Shown here: positions 56,726 through 64,000 of the stretch, one piece after another
Layout of the letters: each line of letters begins with the position of its first letter
Numbering within the stretch: the first letter of the stretch is position 1
NCBI RefSeq assembly: GCF_000269865.1
Contig: NZ_AKKV01000019.1
Span: 216,698 to 280,697, forward strand
DNA length: 64,000 nucleotides
Source of the DNA: Fictibacillus macauensis ZFHKF-1
GTDB taxonomy: Bacteria > Bacillota > Bacilli > Bacillales > Fictibacillaceae
Reading direction: 5' to 3'
Notes under the pieces: generated by a model
Databases searched by the model: none
What the model was told of the DNA's origin: nothing
What the model saw: only the letters and a program-made list of their open reading frames with translations
Made by a program: the position numbers and the translations under genes

Positions 56726-56915
56726 GGTGAAGCCACTCCTTTTTCACTGCATTCATATCTTTAGTTTGGTTTACAATGCGTTTTTCATAGGAGAAAAATG
56801 ATGGAAATATTCGTGATTGGAGTTTTCGCTTCAGTTATGTTAAAGTTTTTAATGTATCTCTATTTTTAGTATACAGAGAAACTGTATATAGGAAGATGAA
56901 TTGGAGTGAGCTGGA

Positions 56916-57812
56916 TTGGCTAATAAGGAAGAACACATTCGTAAGCCGGAATGGCTGAAAATAAAACTAAACACAAACGATAACTACAAGGGCCTCAAGA
57001 AAATGATGCGCGAGAAAAAGTTACATACTGTTTGTGAAGAGGCACGATGCCCGAATATTCATGAATGTTGGGCTGTAAGGAAAACGGCTACATTTATGAT
57101 TTTAGGGGACGTTTGTACACGTGCTTGCCGTTTTTGTGCGGTAAAAACAGGTTTACCAACTGAACTTGACCTACAAGAACCAGAACGCGTTGCTGAATCT
57201 GTTGAGCAAATGGGCTTAAAGCACGTGGTTATTACAGCAGTAGCTCGTGATGATTTAAAAGACGGAGGAGCAACTGTTTTTGCGGAAACTGTTCGTGCAA
57301 TTCGTCGTCGCAATCCGTTTTGTTCAATTGAAGTATTGCCATCTGACATGATGGGTGTTGAAGAAAATCTGCAAACATTAATGGATGCGAAGCCAGATAT
57401 TATGAACCATAATATTGAAACGGTTCGTAGCTTAACGCCACGTGTACGTGCGCGAGCAACGTATGATCGTACGCTTGAGTTCCTTCGTCGTGCAAAAGAA
57501 ATGAATGCAGCAATCCCAACCAAATCAAGCATCATGATTGGTTTAGGGGAAACGTGGGAAGAAATTATTGAAACATTTGATGATCTTCGTGCAAATAATG
57601 TTGACATCGTAACAGTAGGTCAATATTTACAACCAACGAAAAAACATTTAAAAGTTAAAAAATATTACCATCCTGATGAATTTGCTGAATTGCGTAAAAT
57701 CGCACTAAGCAAAGGATTTAAACATTGTGAAGCAGGACCACTCGTTCGTTCGTCTTATCATGCAGACGAGCAAGTGAATGCAGCTGCAAAAGCAACACAA
57801 GCACAAGCATAA
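56916..57812 (+). CDS. lipA: Lipoyl synthase
   Basis: A 298-residue radical-SAM enzyme that inserts two sulfur atoms into octanoyl groups. The auxiliary cluster ligands are Cys40, Cys45 and Cys51 ([12 protein letters not shown]) and the radical-SAM cluster ligands are Cys67, Cys71 and Cys74 (CTRACRFC). The C-terminal serine ligand lies in [13 protein letters not shown]. The start is TTG at 56916 behind GGAGTGAGC. It depends on Fe-S supply from the Suf genes and acts on GcvH, both in this window. Confidence 0.95.
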   Translation: MANKEEHIRKPEWLKIKLNTNDNYKGLKKMMREKKLHTVCEEARCPNIHECWAVRKTATFMILGDVCTRACRFCAVKTGLPTELDLQEPERVAESVEQMGLKHVVITAVARDDLKDGGATVFAETVRAIRRRNPFCSIEVLPSDMMGVEENLQTLMDAKPDIMNHNIETVRSLTPRVRARATYDRTLEFLRRAKEMNAAIPTKSSIMIGLGETWEEIIETFDDLRANNVDIVTVGQYLQPTKKHLKVKKYYHPDEFAELRKIALSKGFKHCEAGPLVRSSYHADEQVNAAAKATQAQA

Positions 57813-57818
57813 AGAAAC

Positions 57819-57855
57819 AAAGCCGGACTTCCGTGAGGAAAATCCGGCTTTTCTT
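57819..57855. terminator. Bidirectional terminator after lipA
   Basis: AAGCCGGA / TCCGGCTT stem around a 15-nt loop (partly self-pairing CTTCC/GGAAA) with T-rich tail; serves lipA and the convergent lipoprotein gene. Confidence 0.88.
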
Positions 57856-58483
57856 ATTTCATCATCTGCTCGTTTGTTTTTTCGCCTTTCGTTTCCCCAT
57901 TTGGATTTTCACCAGGGCTCACATCATGTCCTTGAGGCGCTTTTTTCATTTGAGAAATAAGTCGTCCAATGGCACCATCAACGTTTTCGGTATGATTTTG
58001 AATGGATTTATATTGCCCAAGCTTACCAATCATTCCTGGTTGATCGGAAACGTACACGTGGTAATAACGAGGGACAACAGAAAAGGCAGCTTTTTTAACA
58101 TTATCGGCCATGTACACTCGATTTTTGTTGCTTGTTTTGTAGGCCATAAACACTTCTTCATCTGTTACAAATACGGCAACGTCCAATACATTAGGATAGC
58201 GAATCGCATTGTCCGCGATAATTTCAGCAAGACGTTGACGGTTAATGGTTGCTAATTTATGAGATGGTAGTGGTTTTTTATTATCGCCTTTATATTCGTG
58301 GCGCACAAAGCCAAAGTGACCATCCATTCCATCTGGAGAAAGTTTGTTTTGAGGCGTGCCGTTTTTATAGCTAACATTGGAAAAACGGTAGCCTTTTTCT
58401 TCTTTTTGTGAAGCATCACGGTTACATCCTCCCAATAGGAGCGCTATGGCACAGCTTGCTGTAAGTAAGATTTTTTTGTTCAT
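57854..58483 (-). CDS. yutC: YhcN/YlaJ-family sporulation lipoprotein (YutC-like)
   Basis: A 209-residue lipoprotein; the signal ends in LLLGGCNRD with Cys near residue 20. The YhcN/YlaJ domain shows ATINRQRLAEIIADNAIRYP, VLDVAVFVTDEEVFMAYKT and VKKAAFSVVPRYYHVYVSDQ. Such proteins occur in spore-forming Bacillales and are found in the forespore or outer spore membrane. The ATG at 58483 follows AGGAGGTGATT. The C-terminal tail is hydrophilic (about 170-209). Position between lipA and yutD matches yutC. Confidence 0.85.
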   Translation of the reverse strand: MNKKILLTASCAIALLLGGCNRDASQKEEKGYRFSNVSYKNGTPQNKLSPDGMDGHFGFVRHEYKGDNKKPLPSHKLATINRQRLAEIIADNAIRYPNVLDVAVFVTDEEVFMAYKTSNKNRVYMADNVKKAAFSVVPRYYHVYVSDQPGMIGKLGQYKSIQNHTENVDGAIGRLISQMKKAPQGHDVSPGENPNGETKGEKTNEQMMK

Positions 58484-58592
58484 TGTAATCACCTCCTACC
58501 CTTAGGGTGACCGTTTCTGTGCTTTTTTTCTCATGAAATTGTTGGCTGTAAATGAAAAAGACGTGGTAAAATAAAGGAAGAGAGGTGAAATC

Positions 58593-58868
58593 ATGATTTG
58601 TATTGGAGATTTATGCTACGAAATACTTGAAAACAATAAAGAGGCGTTTAACGAAGAACAATTTAAAGCGCGCTTTAGTGAAATCCTACATAAATACGAT
58701 TATATTGTTGGTGATATCGGCTACGAGCAATTACGTCTTCGTGGTTTCTTTGAAGATAGCCATGATAAAGCGACGTATGATACAAAAATAAGCACATTGC
58801 CTGAATACGTTTACGAATATTGTAATTTTGGTTGTCCGTATTTTGTCTTGAAAAAAGTGCGATCATAA
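58593..58868 (+). CDS. yutD: YutD family protein
   Basis: A 91-residue protein of the YutD family (DUF1027). Blocks: ARFSEILHKYDYIVGDIGYEQLRLRGFF, KISTLPEYVYEYCNFGCPYFVLKK, with two cysteines three apart (CNFGC). Function unknown; widely conserved in Bacillales. The ATG follows AAGAGAGGTG. It matches position and length of B. subtilis yutD. Confidence 0.9.
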   Translation: MICIGDLCYEILENNKEAFNEEQFKARFSEILHKYDYIVGDIGYEQLRLRGFFEDSHDKATYDTKISTLPEYVYEYCNFGCPYFVLKKVRS

Positions 58869-58870
58869 GA

Positions 58871-58896
58871 AAAACCGGGGTGTGATTTCCCCGGTT
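58871..58896. terminator. Hairpin between yutD and the convergent cytosolic-protein gene
   Basis: AACCGGGG / CCCCGGTT perfect 8-bp stem with an 8-nt loop; only a weak T-run. Confidence 0.7.
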
Positions 58897-58903
58897 ATCG
58901 TTC

Positions 58904-59188
58904 TTATTGAACGTCATCATACGGTGCTTCTTGATCCTCGCTCGGATCGTCATGTGTCGGATGAGCACCGGGATATTGACGTGCCATGCCTGCGTGCAGC
59001 GTTTTATTTTCATAATTAAAGGCGCTGTAACTGCGTTGATTCGGTTCCCATGGTGTAGATTTCCCGAGCTTTACGACAAGGGGAGATCCATAAGGCCCTT
59101 CTGGAAAGTCTTCAGGTAACACATAACGGCGCCCTGTCTCCACGTTAGAAAAGTCAGTGTACGTTTCTTCGTCTTTATCGTACAACAA
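58904..59188 (-). CDS. Conserved cytosolic protein, function unknown
   Basis: A 94-residue acidic, hydrophilic protein with TDFSNVETGRRYVLPEDFPEGPYGSPL, TPWEPNQRSYSAFNYENKTLHAGM and an Asp/Glu-rich C-terminus (THDDPSEDQEAPYDD). Proteins with this look are labelled only 'cytosolic protein' in Bacillus. The start is TTG at 59188, six bases after AAAGGA. No signal or membrane segment. Confidence 0.68.
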   Translation of the reverse strand: MLYDKDEETYTDFSNVETGRRYVLPEDFPEGPYGSPLVVKLGKSTPWEPNQRSYSAFNYENKTLHAGMARQYPGAHPTHDDPSEDQEAPYDDVQ

Positions 59189-59280
59189 GATCAGTCCTTT
59201 CAGGCATTGAATTTAAGGATGGTAACCATCCTGTCTTTACTGTGCCCAGTTTCCCAATACAAGTTGTATAATTTTTTTTA

Positions 59281-59550
59281 TCAAAACGTTTCATATAAAA
59301 ATTCTCTAAGCTCTTGGGCATCGCGTTCGCTCAATTGAAAGGCATGCTCTAAATAGCCTTCTTCATTTAAATCATCTTCCCCAATTATAGCAAAACGATT
59401 GCCTTGAATATCAAGGACTAAGCTTTTTCCGTAATAGCGATCGCTCTTAATAATCGCTAAGTCAAAGCGCGCTTCTTCTCCCATAAAACTTACAAATCGT
59501 GTTTTCGTGTCCACGGTATCATCATATAGAAAAAAACGTTCATTACTCAC
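59281..59550 (-). CDS. DUF3055-type protein
   Basis: An 89-residue protein starting at GTG 59550 with AAAGGAGG upstream (SNERFFLYDDTVDTKTRFVS). Remaining blocks are ARFDLAIIKSDRYYGKSLVLDIQGNRFAIIGEDDL and HAFQLSERDAQELREFL. I associate it with the DUF3055 family of Bacillales; function unknown. It stands divergent from yutE. Confidence 0.7.
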   Translation of the reverse strand: MSNERFFLYDDTVDTKTRFVSFMGEEARFDLAIIKSDRYYGKSLVLDIQGNRFAIIGEDDLNEEGYLEHAFQLSERDAQELREFLYETF

Positions 59551-59677
59551 GGTTTTTTCCTCCTTTACGTTACAATAGAATGTCCTCATTTATCATAGCA
59601 TGGCAATGGAATGATTCCTAATAATTTTGTGATTTGTGATACACTAGAACTGATATTGCAGAAAGCAGGGTGTGAAT

Positions 59678-60124
59678 ATGTATTTTGTAGATCGAACAAA
59701 AATAGAACAAACATTAGTTCATATGGAAAATCTTTTGAAAGCGGTTGAATCGCTTAAAGAATGTACAAGTACAATCGAACAATTAGCTTTAGAGCGTGCC
59801 ACTCATATTGTGATTGAGAGCATGATGGATGTCGGGAATGCAATTATTGATGGATTTATTATGCGTGATCCTGGCAGCTATGAAGACATTTTAGATATCT
59901 TTTGGGATGAAAAAGTGCTGACAGAAAGTGAAGCAGCCTCCTTAAAGCAAGTAGTTAGCTTGCGAAAAATGCTCGTGCAACAGTTTATTGACGTAGATCA
60001 TGCACATCTTCAAGAGGTGCTTACAAAGCAAGCATCAGCGCTATCTACGTTTTCAAGCAGTGTGCGCCGTTATTTAGAAAAAGAGCTAGGACCAGTCAGT
60101 GCCTTCTTACCTGAAAACCATTAA
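59678..60124 (+). CDS. yutE: HepT/DUF86-like protein YutE
   Basis: A 148-residue all-helical protein of the DUF86/HepT family (B. subtilis YutE). HepT toxins are RNases with an R-x4-6-H/Y motif in a late helix; here the equivalent region reads LRKMLVQQFIDVDHAH, keeping Arg but with Gln and Phe where His and Tyr of the RxxxxHxY motif would lie. No MntA-type nucleotidyltransferase antitoxin is adjacent. A toxin role is therefore doubtful. The ATG at 59678 follows AGCAGGGTG; a GTG two codons earlier is possible. Confidence 0.8.
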   Translation: MYFVDRTKIEQTLVHMENLLKAVESLKECTSTIEQLALERATHIVIESMMDVGNAIIDGFIMRDPGSYEDILDIFWDEKVLTESEAASLKQVVSLRKMLVQQFIDVDHAHLQEVLTKQASALSTFSSSVRRYLEKELGPVSAFLPENH

Positions 60125-60190
60125 TAAGAAGCGATATATTATACTTTTATAATAAAGTACTGTACAATGTGGGCAGGAAGGTGATGTTTG

Positions 60191-60820
60191 ATGGCAATGG
60201 CTAAAAACACCTCTACCCGTTCAGTGATTGTACAAATGCTTAAACGCCAAAAAGATTTAACGGTAACGCAGATGGCAGGTGAATTAGGCGTAACCGAAAT
60301 GGCAGTGCGCCGACATTTGCATGCCCTTGAAAAAGATGCGTTAATTGAAGCAACGCTTGTTCGTCAGCCGATGGGACGTCCACTTAGTGTGTATCGTCTA
60401 TCAGAAGAAGCGGAGGAACAATTTCCGCGCAACTATGCAGGGCTTACGTTAGAATTTATGCAAGATTTTCAAGATATCGCGGGTAATGATGTGGTCGATG
60501 ATTTATTTGCTCGTCGTGAAAGCCGCTTATATGAACAATACGCTCCACGAATGGCTCATACTACGTTTGAAGATCAAGTAGCTGAACTGACCGCAATTGT
60601 GAATGAAGCAGGTTATATGGCTGAATGGGAAAAAACAGACGCACATTATGAAATAAAAGAATTTAACTGCCCGATTGCAAAAGTGGCAGATCACTATGAA
60701 CAAGCTTGTCATTGTGAACTTTCTCTTTTTAAGAAGCTCTTAGGAACGACTCGCGTTGAGCGAACCGAATGCTTAGCAAAAGGTGGTTCATGTTGTAAGT
60801 ATAGAATAGCAGCAGAATAA
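60191..60820 (+). CDS. HTH transcriptional regulator with C-terminal Cys cluster (SufR/COG2345-like)
   Basis: A 209-residue regulator. The N-terminal winged helix (about 8-70) reads LTVTQMAGELGVTEMAVRRHL, followed by a wing ending in RQPMGRPLSVYRL and a helical linker. The C-terminal domain has six cysteines: FNCPIAKV, HYEQACHCELSLF, RTECLAKGGSCCKYRI. The spacing recalls SufR and related Fe-S or metal-sensing regulators of COG2345. It could sense iron-sulfur status and regulate suf, lipA or other targets, which is inference. ATG 60191 follows GGAAGGTGATG. It lies between yutE and yutF, followed by a terminator. Confidence 0.78.
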   Translation: MAMAKNTSTRSVIVQMLKRQKDLTVTQMAGELGVTEMAVRRHLHALEKDALIEATLVRQPMGRPLSVYRLSEEAEEQFPRNYAGLTLEFMQDFQDIAGNDVVDDLFARRESRLYEQYAPRMAHTTFEDQVAELTAIVNEAGYMAEWEKTDAHYEIKEFNCPIAKVADHYEQACHCELSLFKKLLGTTRVERTECLAKGGSCCKYRIAAE

Positions 60821-60831
60821 GACGGTAATGG

Positions 60832-60864
60832 AAAACGCGGCTTCTTAATTGAAGTCGCGTTTTA
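60832..60864 (+). terminator. Terminator after the SufR-like gene
   Basis: AAAACGCGGCTTC / GAAGTCGCGTTTT stem with a TTAATT loop. Confidence 0.8.
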
Positions 60865-60896
60865 GTATCATGAATGAAAAAAAGGAGTGATTCCTG

Positions 60897-61664
60897 TTGA
60901 AAACATACAACGGTTATTTAATTGATTTAGACGGAACAATGTATCGAGGAACAGAACGAATTCTAGAAGCGGTCCAGTTCGTCCAAGCACTCAATGTGCG
61001 TAATATTCCATACTTGTTCGTCACGAACAATTCTTCTAAAACAAAAAAACAAGTTGCTGATGTGCTAGCTTCCTTTGAAATTCCGGCTAGTGAAGAGCAT
61101 GTGTACACAACAAGCATGGCCACAGCCAACTACTTGGAGCGCTTAAAGAAGCAAGCCTCTGTATACTGTATTGGTGAAGCGGGTATTCAAGAGGCGCTAC
61201 AAGAAAAGGGCTTTACGTTCACAGAAGAGCGTCCAGACTTTGTTGTCGTTGGAATCGACCGATCCATCACATATGAAAAATTAGCTAAAGCATGCTTAGC
61301 TGTCCGTGCTGGAGCAACATTGATCTCGACAAATGGTGATATTGCATTACCAACGGAACGTGGCCTATTACCTGGTAATGGCTCTTTAACGTCTGTTATT
61401 AGCGTTTCTACAGAAACAAAACCAACGTTCATCGGTAAACCAGAGCCCATTATTATGGAAATGGCTTTAGAGCAACTTGGAACGAAAAAAGAAGAAACAC
61501 TAATGGTTGGTGATAATTACCAAACCGATATTCTAGCTGGGATTACGTCAGGCATGGATACGCTGCTCGTCCATACCGGTGTTACGACGAAAGAGCACTT
61601 ACAGCACATTGAAGTGCAGCCAACCTATACGGTAAATGGGCTAGATGAATGGAAGTTGAAATAG
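60897..61664 (+). CDS. yutF: HAD-family phosphatase YutF (NagD/AraL-like)
   Basis: A 255-residue type IIA HAD hydrolase. Motif I is LIDLDGTMYRGTE, motif II is LFVTNNSSKTKKQ, motif III includes FIGKPEPIIM, and motif IV is LMVGDNYQTDILAGITSGMDTLLV. It should remove phosphate from small phosphorylated metabolites, probably including sugar phosphates or p-nitrophenyl phosphate. The TTG start at 60897 follows AAAGGAGTG. It matches the position of B. subtilis yutF. Confidence 0.92.
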   Translation: MKTYNGYLIDLDGTMYRGTERILEAVQFVQALNVRNIPYLFVTNNSSKTKKQVADVLASFEIPASEEHVYTTSMATANYLERLKKQASVYCIGEAGIQEALQEKGFTFTEERPDFVVVGIDRSITYEKLAKACLAVRAGATLISTNGDIALPTERGLLPGNGSLTSVISVSTETKPTFIGKPEPIIMEMALEQLGTKKEETLMVGDNYQTDILAGITSGMDTLLVHTGVTTKEHLQHIEVQPTYTVNGLDEWKLK

Positions 61665-61677
61665 AAAATCCTACGTT

Positions 61678-61711
61678 CTCATCCTTACAAAAGGGTGAGG
61701 GCTTTTTTTTT
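61678..61711 (+). terminator. Terminator after yutF
   Basis: CTCATCCTT / AAGGGTGAG stem, ACAA loop, followed by GGC and eight T. Confidence 0.85.
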
Positions 61712-61796
61712 GGGATCGTTTAAAACACCACAATGGGTACGCGTTAAAGGGAGTGATAGCGAATAATTTTCTGAGCGCTTCCACACTAAAGAATAT

Positions 61797-62294
61797 TTAT
61801 TCGGAATTAGCGGCTCGATGGGCAAGGCGACTAGACGCTGCAGCTGCAATGGCACCAACAATATCATCAAGAAATGTATGCACTTTTCCTGTTGATTTAT
61901 CATTCAATTTCTCAAGAATACCAGGTTTTTGTTTGTCAATAAAGCCGTAGTTCGTAAAGCCAATCGAACCATAAATGTTAACGATAGAAAGCGCAATGAC
62001 TTCATCAATGCCATACAGACTTTCATCATTAGCTAGTATATCTTGTAGGGGACCGTCAATCAGCTTTCTTTCTGCCATTAAATCAAGCTGAATGCCTGTT
62101 AAGATGGCATTTTGTACTTCACGCTTTGCGAGGACACGTTCCACATTTTCGAGGCAAACAGATAATTCTAAATGAGGATGATAAGGTACTTGGAGAAAGT
62201 AGACGAGTTCCGCGATATCTTTTAACGTTACACCGCGTTCGCTTAACATGCGCATAGCGGTGTCGTGAATGTTGACGATTTTTTTCTCTTTCAT
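61797..62294 (-). CDS. yutG: Phosphatidylglycerophosphatase A-related protein YutG
   Basis: A 165-residue PgpA-like protein without the membrane segments of E. coli PgpA. The block ESLYGIDEVIALSIVNIYGSIGFTNYGFIDKQKPGILEKLNDK, read in two parts, ends with the acidic TGKVHTFLDDIVGAIAAAA, which is the PgpA signature (DD near residues 142-143). It would dephosphorylate phosphatidylglycerophosphate or a related lipid. The ATG follows AAAGGAGAATTCT. Position next to yutH matches B. subtilis. Confidence 0.87.
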   Translation of the reverse strand: MKEKKIVNIHDTAMRMLSERGVTLKDIAELVYFLQVPYHPHLELSVCLENVERVLAKREVQNAILTGIQLDLMAERKLIDGPLQDILANDESLYGIDEVIALSIVNIYGSIGFTNYGFIDKQKPGILEKLNDKSTGKVHTFLDDIVGAIAAAASSRLAHRAANSE

Positions 62295-62591
62295 AGAATT
62301 CTCCTTTAATGATGCATTTTAGTGTGCTATAGAATGGGGAGCATCTCTTTACTAACATTTCCAATCCTGCATAAAAAATAACCATCACTCCAAAACGTAT
62401 GCTTATTCTACTGTTTAATGGTAGCAAATAAGAATGTATTTGGCGTGTAGTGGAAAAGGACTCCTCTCTGATCTTTGGAGAATAAGACAGTTTACCGTGG
62501 GCTTTCTGCTATAGTGGTCGTCAAAGTATATGTGCTTATCGCTAAGATATGAGTTGTCGGCAAGTTTTGTTAACGAAACGGGCTATTAGGT

Positions 62592-62600
62592 CATAGACTA
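62592..62600 (+). promoter_or_regulatory. Possible sporulation -10 element before yutH
   Basis: CATAGACTA fits the sigma-K -10 pattern CATANNNTA and nearly fits the sigma-E pattern. It lies 40 bp before the yutH start in a 337-bp AT-rich gap. No -35 was confirmed. The remainder of the gap (62295-62591) shows nothing recognisable. Confidence 0.35.
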
Positions 62601-62631
62601 TAATTATTGAATAAAGCAGGGGTGGAGCGCC

Positions 62632-63657
62632 ATGTTTGAACGTGATATCTTTCACCATTATCAGCTATATTGTGAAAACAAATGTACCATTCATAATTAC
62701 CGTTACTTTGAATCAAATGGTGATCAATTTGTAGTCGTGCCGAAGAAGAAAATGACAATTGATCGCATTGAAGAGCTTCTTTATTATGGAGATTACTTAC
62801 AGTATCGAGGCGAAAGAGGGGTAGCGGAGCTTTGTCCTACCTTAACAAATATGCCAAATGCGCATGTGGATGGGGAGCCAGTATTGTTGTACCGGTTGGC
62901 ACCATGGGAAGATACGCGTGAAGAGCGACGTGAACTTGGAGAGGAGCTTGCACTGTTTCACCGTAATGGCAAAGGTGTACCATTGCCTCCCTATCCGACA
63001 GAAAGTATTTTATTTGGAAACTGGGCACCACTTTGGATGGAGCGGGTTGACCGTGCGCGTGAACAATATCATAAAGTATTTTTGAAGCCGGTTAAAACGG
63101 AATTTGATCAATTATTTTTAACCACCTTTCCGTATTATGAAGGAATATCGGAAAATGCGATTCAATATATCATCGATTATGAAATGGAAGATGCTCCGCG
63201 TGAGGAGTTTGTGCCAACCATTTGTCATGATCGGTTTCAAGTGACCTCATGGTTGCAGCGAGATAATGATTATGTAAAGTTGCCGACTGGTTGGGTCGTT
63301 GATCATCCTGTTCGCGATTTGGCAGAGTGGATTCGCTCCCTTGTATTTCAACCGTCTTTTGAACCAACAGCCATTGTTTCGTTTTTAGATGAGTATGAAA
63401 AAGTGACGCCCTTAAATCGCGAAAATTGGCGGTTGCTTTATGGTCGTTTGCTGTTTCCTGTTTGGTATTATGACTTTTTGGAAACGCATTATGAAAATGA
63501 ATATGATTTTGGGAAAAAAGCAAGTGAACGTGCGTTTTTATCGTGCTTGCAGTTAGAAGAGCAAAATGAGGCGTTTTTGCGGTCATTTTTCCCGATGATT
63601 GGCTTGCGTGCCGAAGAACATTATATACCGCTTGTTGATTGGTTAACCCCTCTCTAA
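62632..63657 (+). CDS. yutH: Spore coat-associated protein YutH
   Basis: A 341-residue protein of the YutH/CotS-type kinase-like family. Blocks: FVVVPKKKMTIDRIEELLYYGDYLQYRGERGVAEL (in two parts), LGEELALFHRNG, PTICHDRFQVTSWL, WVVDHPVRDLAEWIRSL and LYGRLLFPVWYYDFLE. The catalytic-loop residues of true aminoglycoside-type kinases are replaced, so catalysis is uncertain. B. subtilis yutH is sporulation-controlled and its product is a coat protein. The ATG follows AGGGGTGGAG. Its stop is directly followed by the third dispersed element. Confidence 0.9.
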   Translation: MFERDIFHHYQLYCENKCTIHNYRYFESNGDQFVVVPKKKMTIDRIEELLYYGDYLQYRGERGVAELCPTLTNMPNAHVDGEPVLLYRLAPWEDTREERRELGEELALFHRNGKGVPLPPYPTESILFGNWAPLWMERVDRAREQYHKVFLKPVKTEFDQLFLTTFPYYEGISENAIQYIIDYEMEDAPREEFVPTICHDRFQVTSWLQRDNDYVKLPTGWVVDHPVRDLAEWIRSLVFQPSFEPTAIVSFLDEYEKVTPLNRENWRLLYGRLLFPVWYYDFLETHYENEYDFGKKASERAFLSCLQLEEQNEAFLRSFFPMIGLRAEEHYIPLVDWLTPL

Positions 63658-64000
63658 GCATAGAAACTTGGAATTCACTATTTCCTCTGTTTTGTGACGC
63701 GTGCGAGATTGACGTGGTTGCGCGCGATTAACTGTGGTCTCCGCGCCAACTGGGAATCTTGTGCGCTTTACTCTTTTTTCTATCATTGAAGAGCTTTTAC
63801 GCTATTTTTTCTCATTTTTGAGCGCATTTACGAGAGGATCTCTTCATTTTCTCTATTTTCATCCTTTGCCTACGTTGTTGGAAGCAATTTACCTAATCTG
63901 CGCGCGAATCGAGGGCCCCTGCGCGCGAACGGACCTGGTCTGCGCGCGAATCGAGGGCCCCTGCGCGCGAACGGACCTGGTCTGCGCGCGAATCGAGGGC
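63658..64000 (+). mobile_element. Dispersed element, copy 3 (cut by the window end)
   Basis: Similarity to copy 1 begins within a few bases of the yutH stop (TTTCCTCTGTTTTGTGACGC, compare TTCCTCTGTCTCGTGGCGC in copy 1). It continues through the AT-rich module with TTTTGAGCGCATTTACGAGA and AAGCAATTTACCTA to the array starting at 63898. The right part, including the terminator hairpin if present, lies outside the window. Confidence 0.72.
63898..64000 (+). repeat. 21-bp tandem array, copy 3 (truncated)
   Basis: At least five units in the order A B A B A, nearly identical to each other and to copy 1: two perfect copies of the 42-bp higher-order unit are visible. A lone unit-like TTGCGCGCGATTA sits at 63718-63730. 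Confidence 0.9.

Noticed and set aside
59678..60820. HepT-like gene plus regulator as a toxin-antitoxin pair
   Set aside because: The HepT motif is degenerate, the second gene is a Cys-rich winged-helix regulator rather than MntA, and the genes match the conserved yut order.

Overview
The window is chromosomal DNA from an endospore-forming member of the Bacillaceae (Bacillus sensu lato). This rests on a low-GC, AT-rich background with strong AGGAGG-type ribosome binding sites, on spore genes (tgl, lytH, yutH, a SpoVB-like flippase, a YhcN/YlaJ-type lipoprotein), on sigI-rsgI, and on gene order matching the yus, yur/suf, yun and yut blocks of the Bacillus subtilis chromosome as I remember it. 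No rRNA, tRNA, CRISPR array, prophage or recognisable transposase gene was found. The species was not determined.

Layout. 1-3.2 kb: the 3' part of a methyltransferase gene, a decayed second methyltransferase, a GNAT acetyltransferase, and a lone trpE with a TRAP-type leader. 3.2-3.7 kb: first copy of a dispersed element carrying a GC-rich 21-bp tandem array. 3.7-19 kb: housekeeping and envelope genes (peroxiredoxin, M42 aminopeptidase, P5C reductase, two DedA proteins flanking a SpoVB-like flippase, flavoprotein, PBP3-type transpeptidase, acyl-CoA ligase, Tgl, an amidinohydrolase, RocB-like peptidase). 19-25 kb: MacB-type ABC exporter, Cu/Zn superoxide dismutase, CopD-family protein, MBL hydrolase. 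25.4-33.6 kb: proline dehydrogenase, second element copy, a small membrane protein, a lipase-like protein and the FadR-controlled fadN-fadA-fadE operon. 33.7-40.7 kb: yusI, gcvH, yusG, yusF, yusE, then sigI-rsgI with a very short RsgI, a yusD-like gene and the SAM-riboswitch-controlled metNPQ importer. 40.9-43.3 kb: a secreted alpha-amylase and a phosphoesterase. 43.4-49.9 kb: yurZ-like gene, the sufCDSUB operon and two small ORFs. 50-53.8 kb: yunF, yunD, yunC. 53.8-55.7 kb: a small membrane protein and thyA-dfrA. 55.7-63.7 kb: lytH, lipA, yutC-like, yutD, DUF3055, yutE, a Cys-rich SufR-like regulator, yutF, yutG, yutH. 63.66-64 kb: third element copy, cut by the window edge.

How the parts connect. 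Beta-oxidation (acyl-CoA ligase, FadN/A/E), Fe-S assembly (SufCDSUB, with a cysteine-rich SufR-like regulator about 11 kb beyond the operon), lipoylation (LipA and its target GcvH), methionine uptake under a SAM riboswitch, and folate/thymidylate synthesis (thyA-dfrA) are represented. Legible control sites include a FadR operator, a SAM-I riboswitch, a TRAP leader and an inverted repeat in the gcvH promoter.

The most unusual feature is the dispersed element. Three copies each begin within about 10 bp of the stop codon of a plus-strand gene (trpE, fadM, yutH). The two complete copies have imperfect terminal inverted repeats around a GCTGGGACA core, a tandem array of 21-bp units built on TGCGCGCG, and a strong bidirectional terminator hairpin at one end. 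The array unit is a multiple of three, so it yields long repetitive but probably meaningless open frames on both strands.
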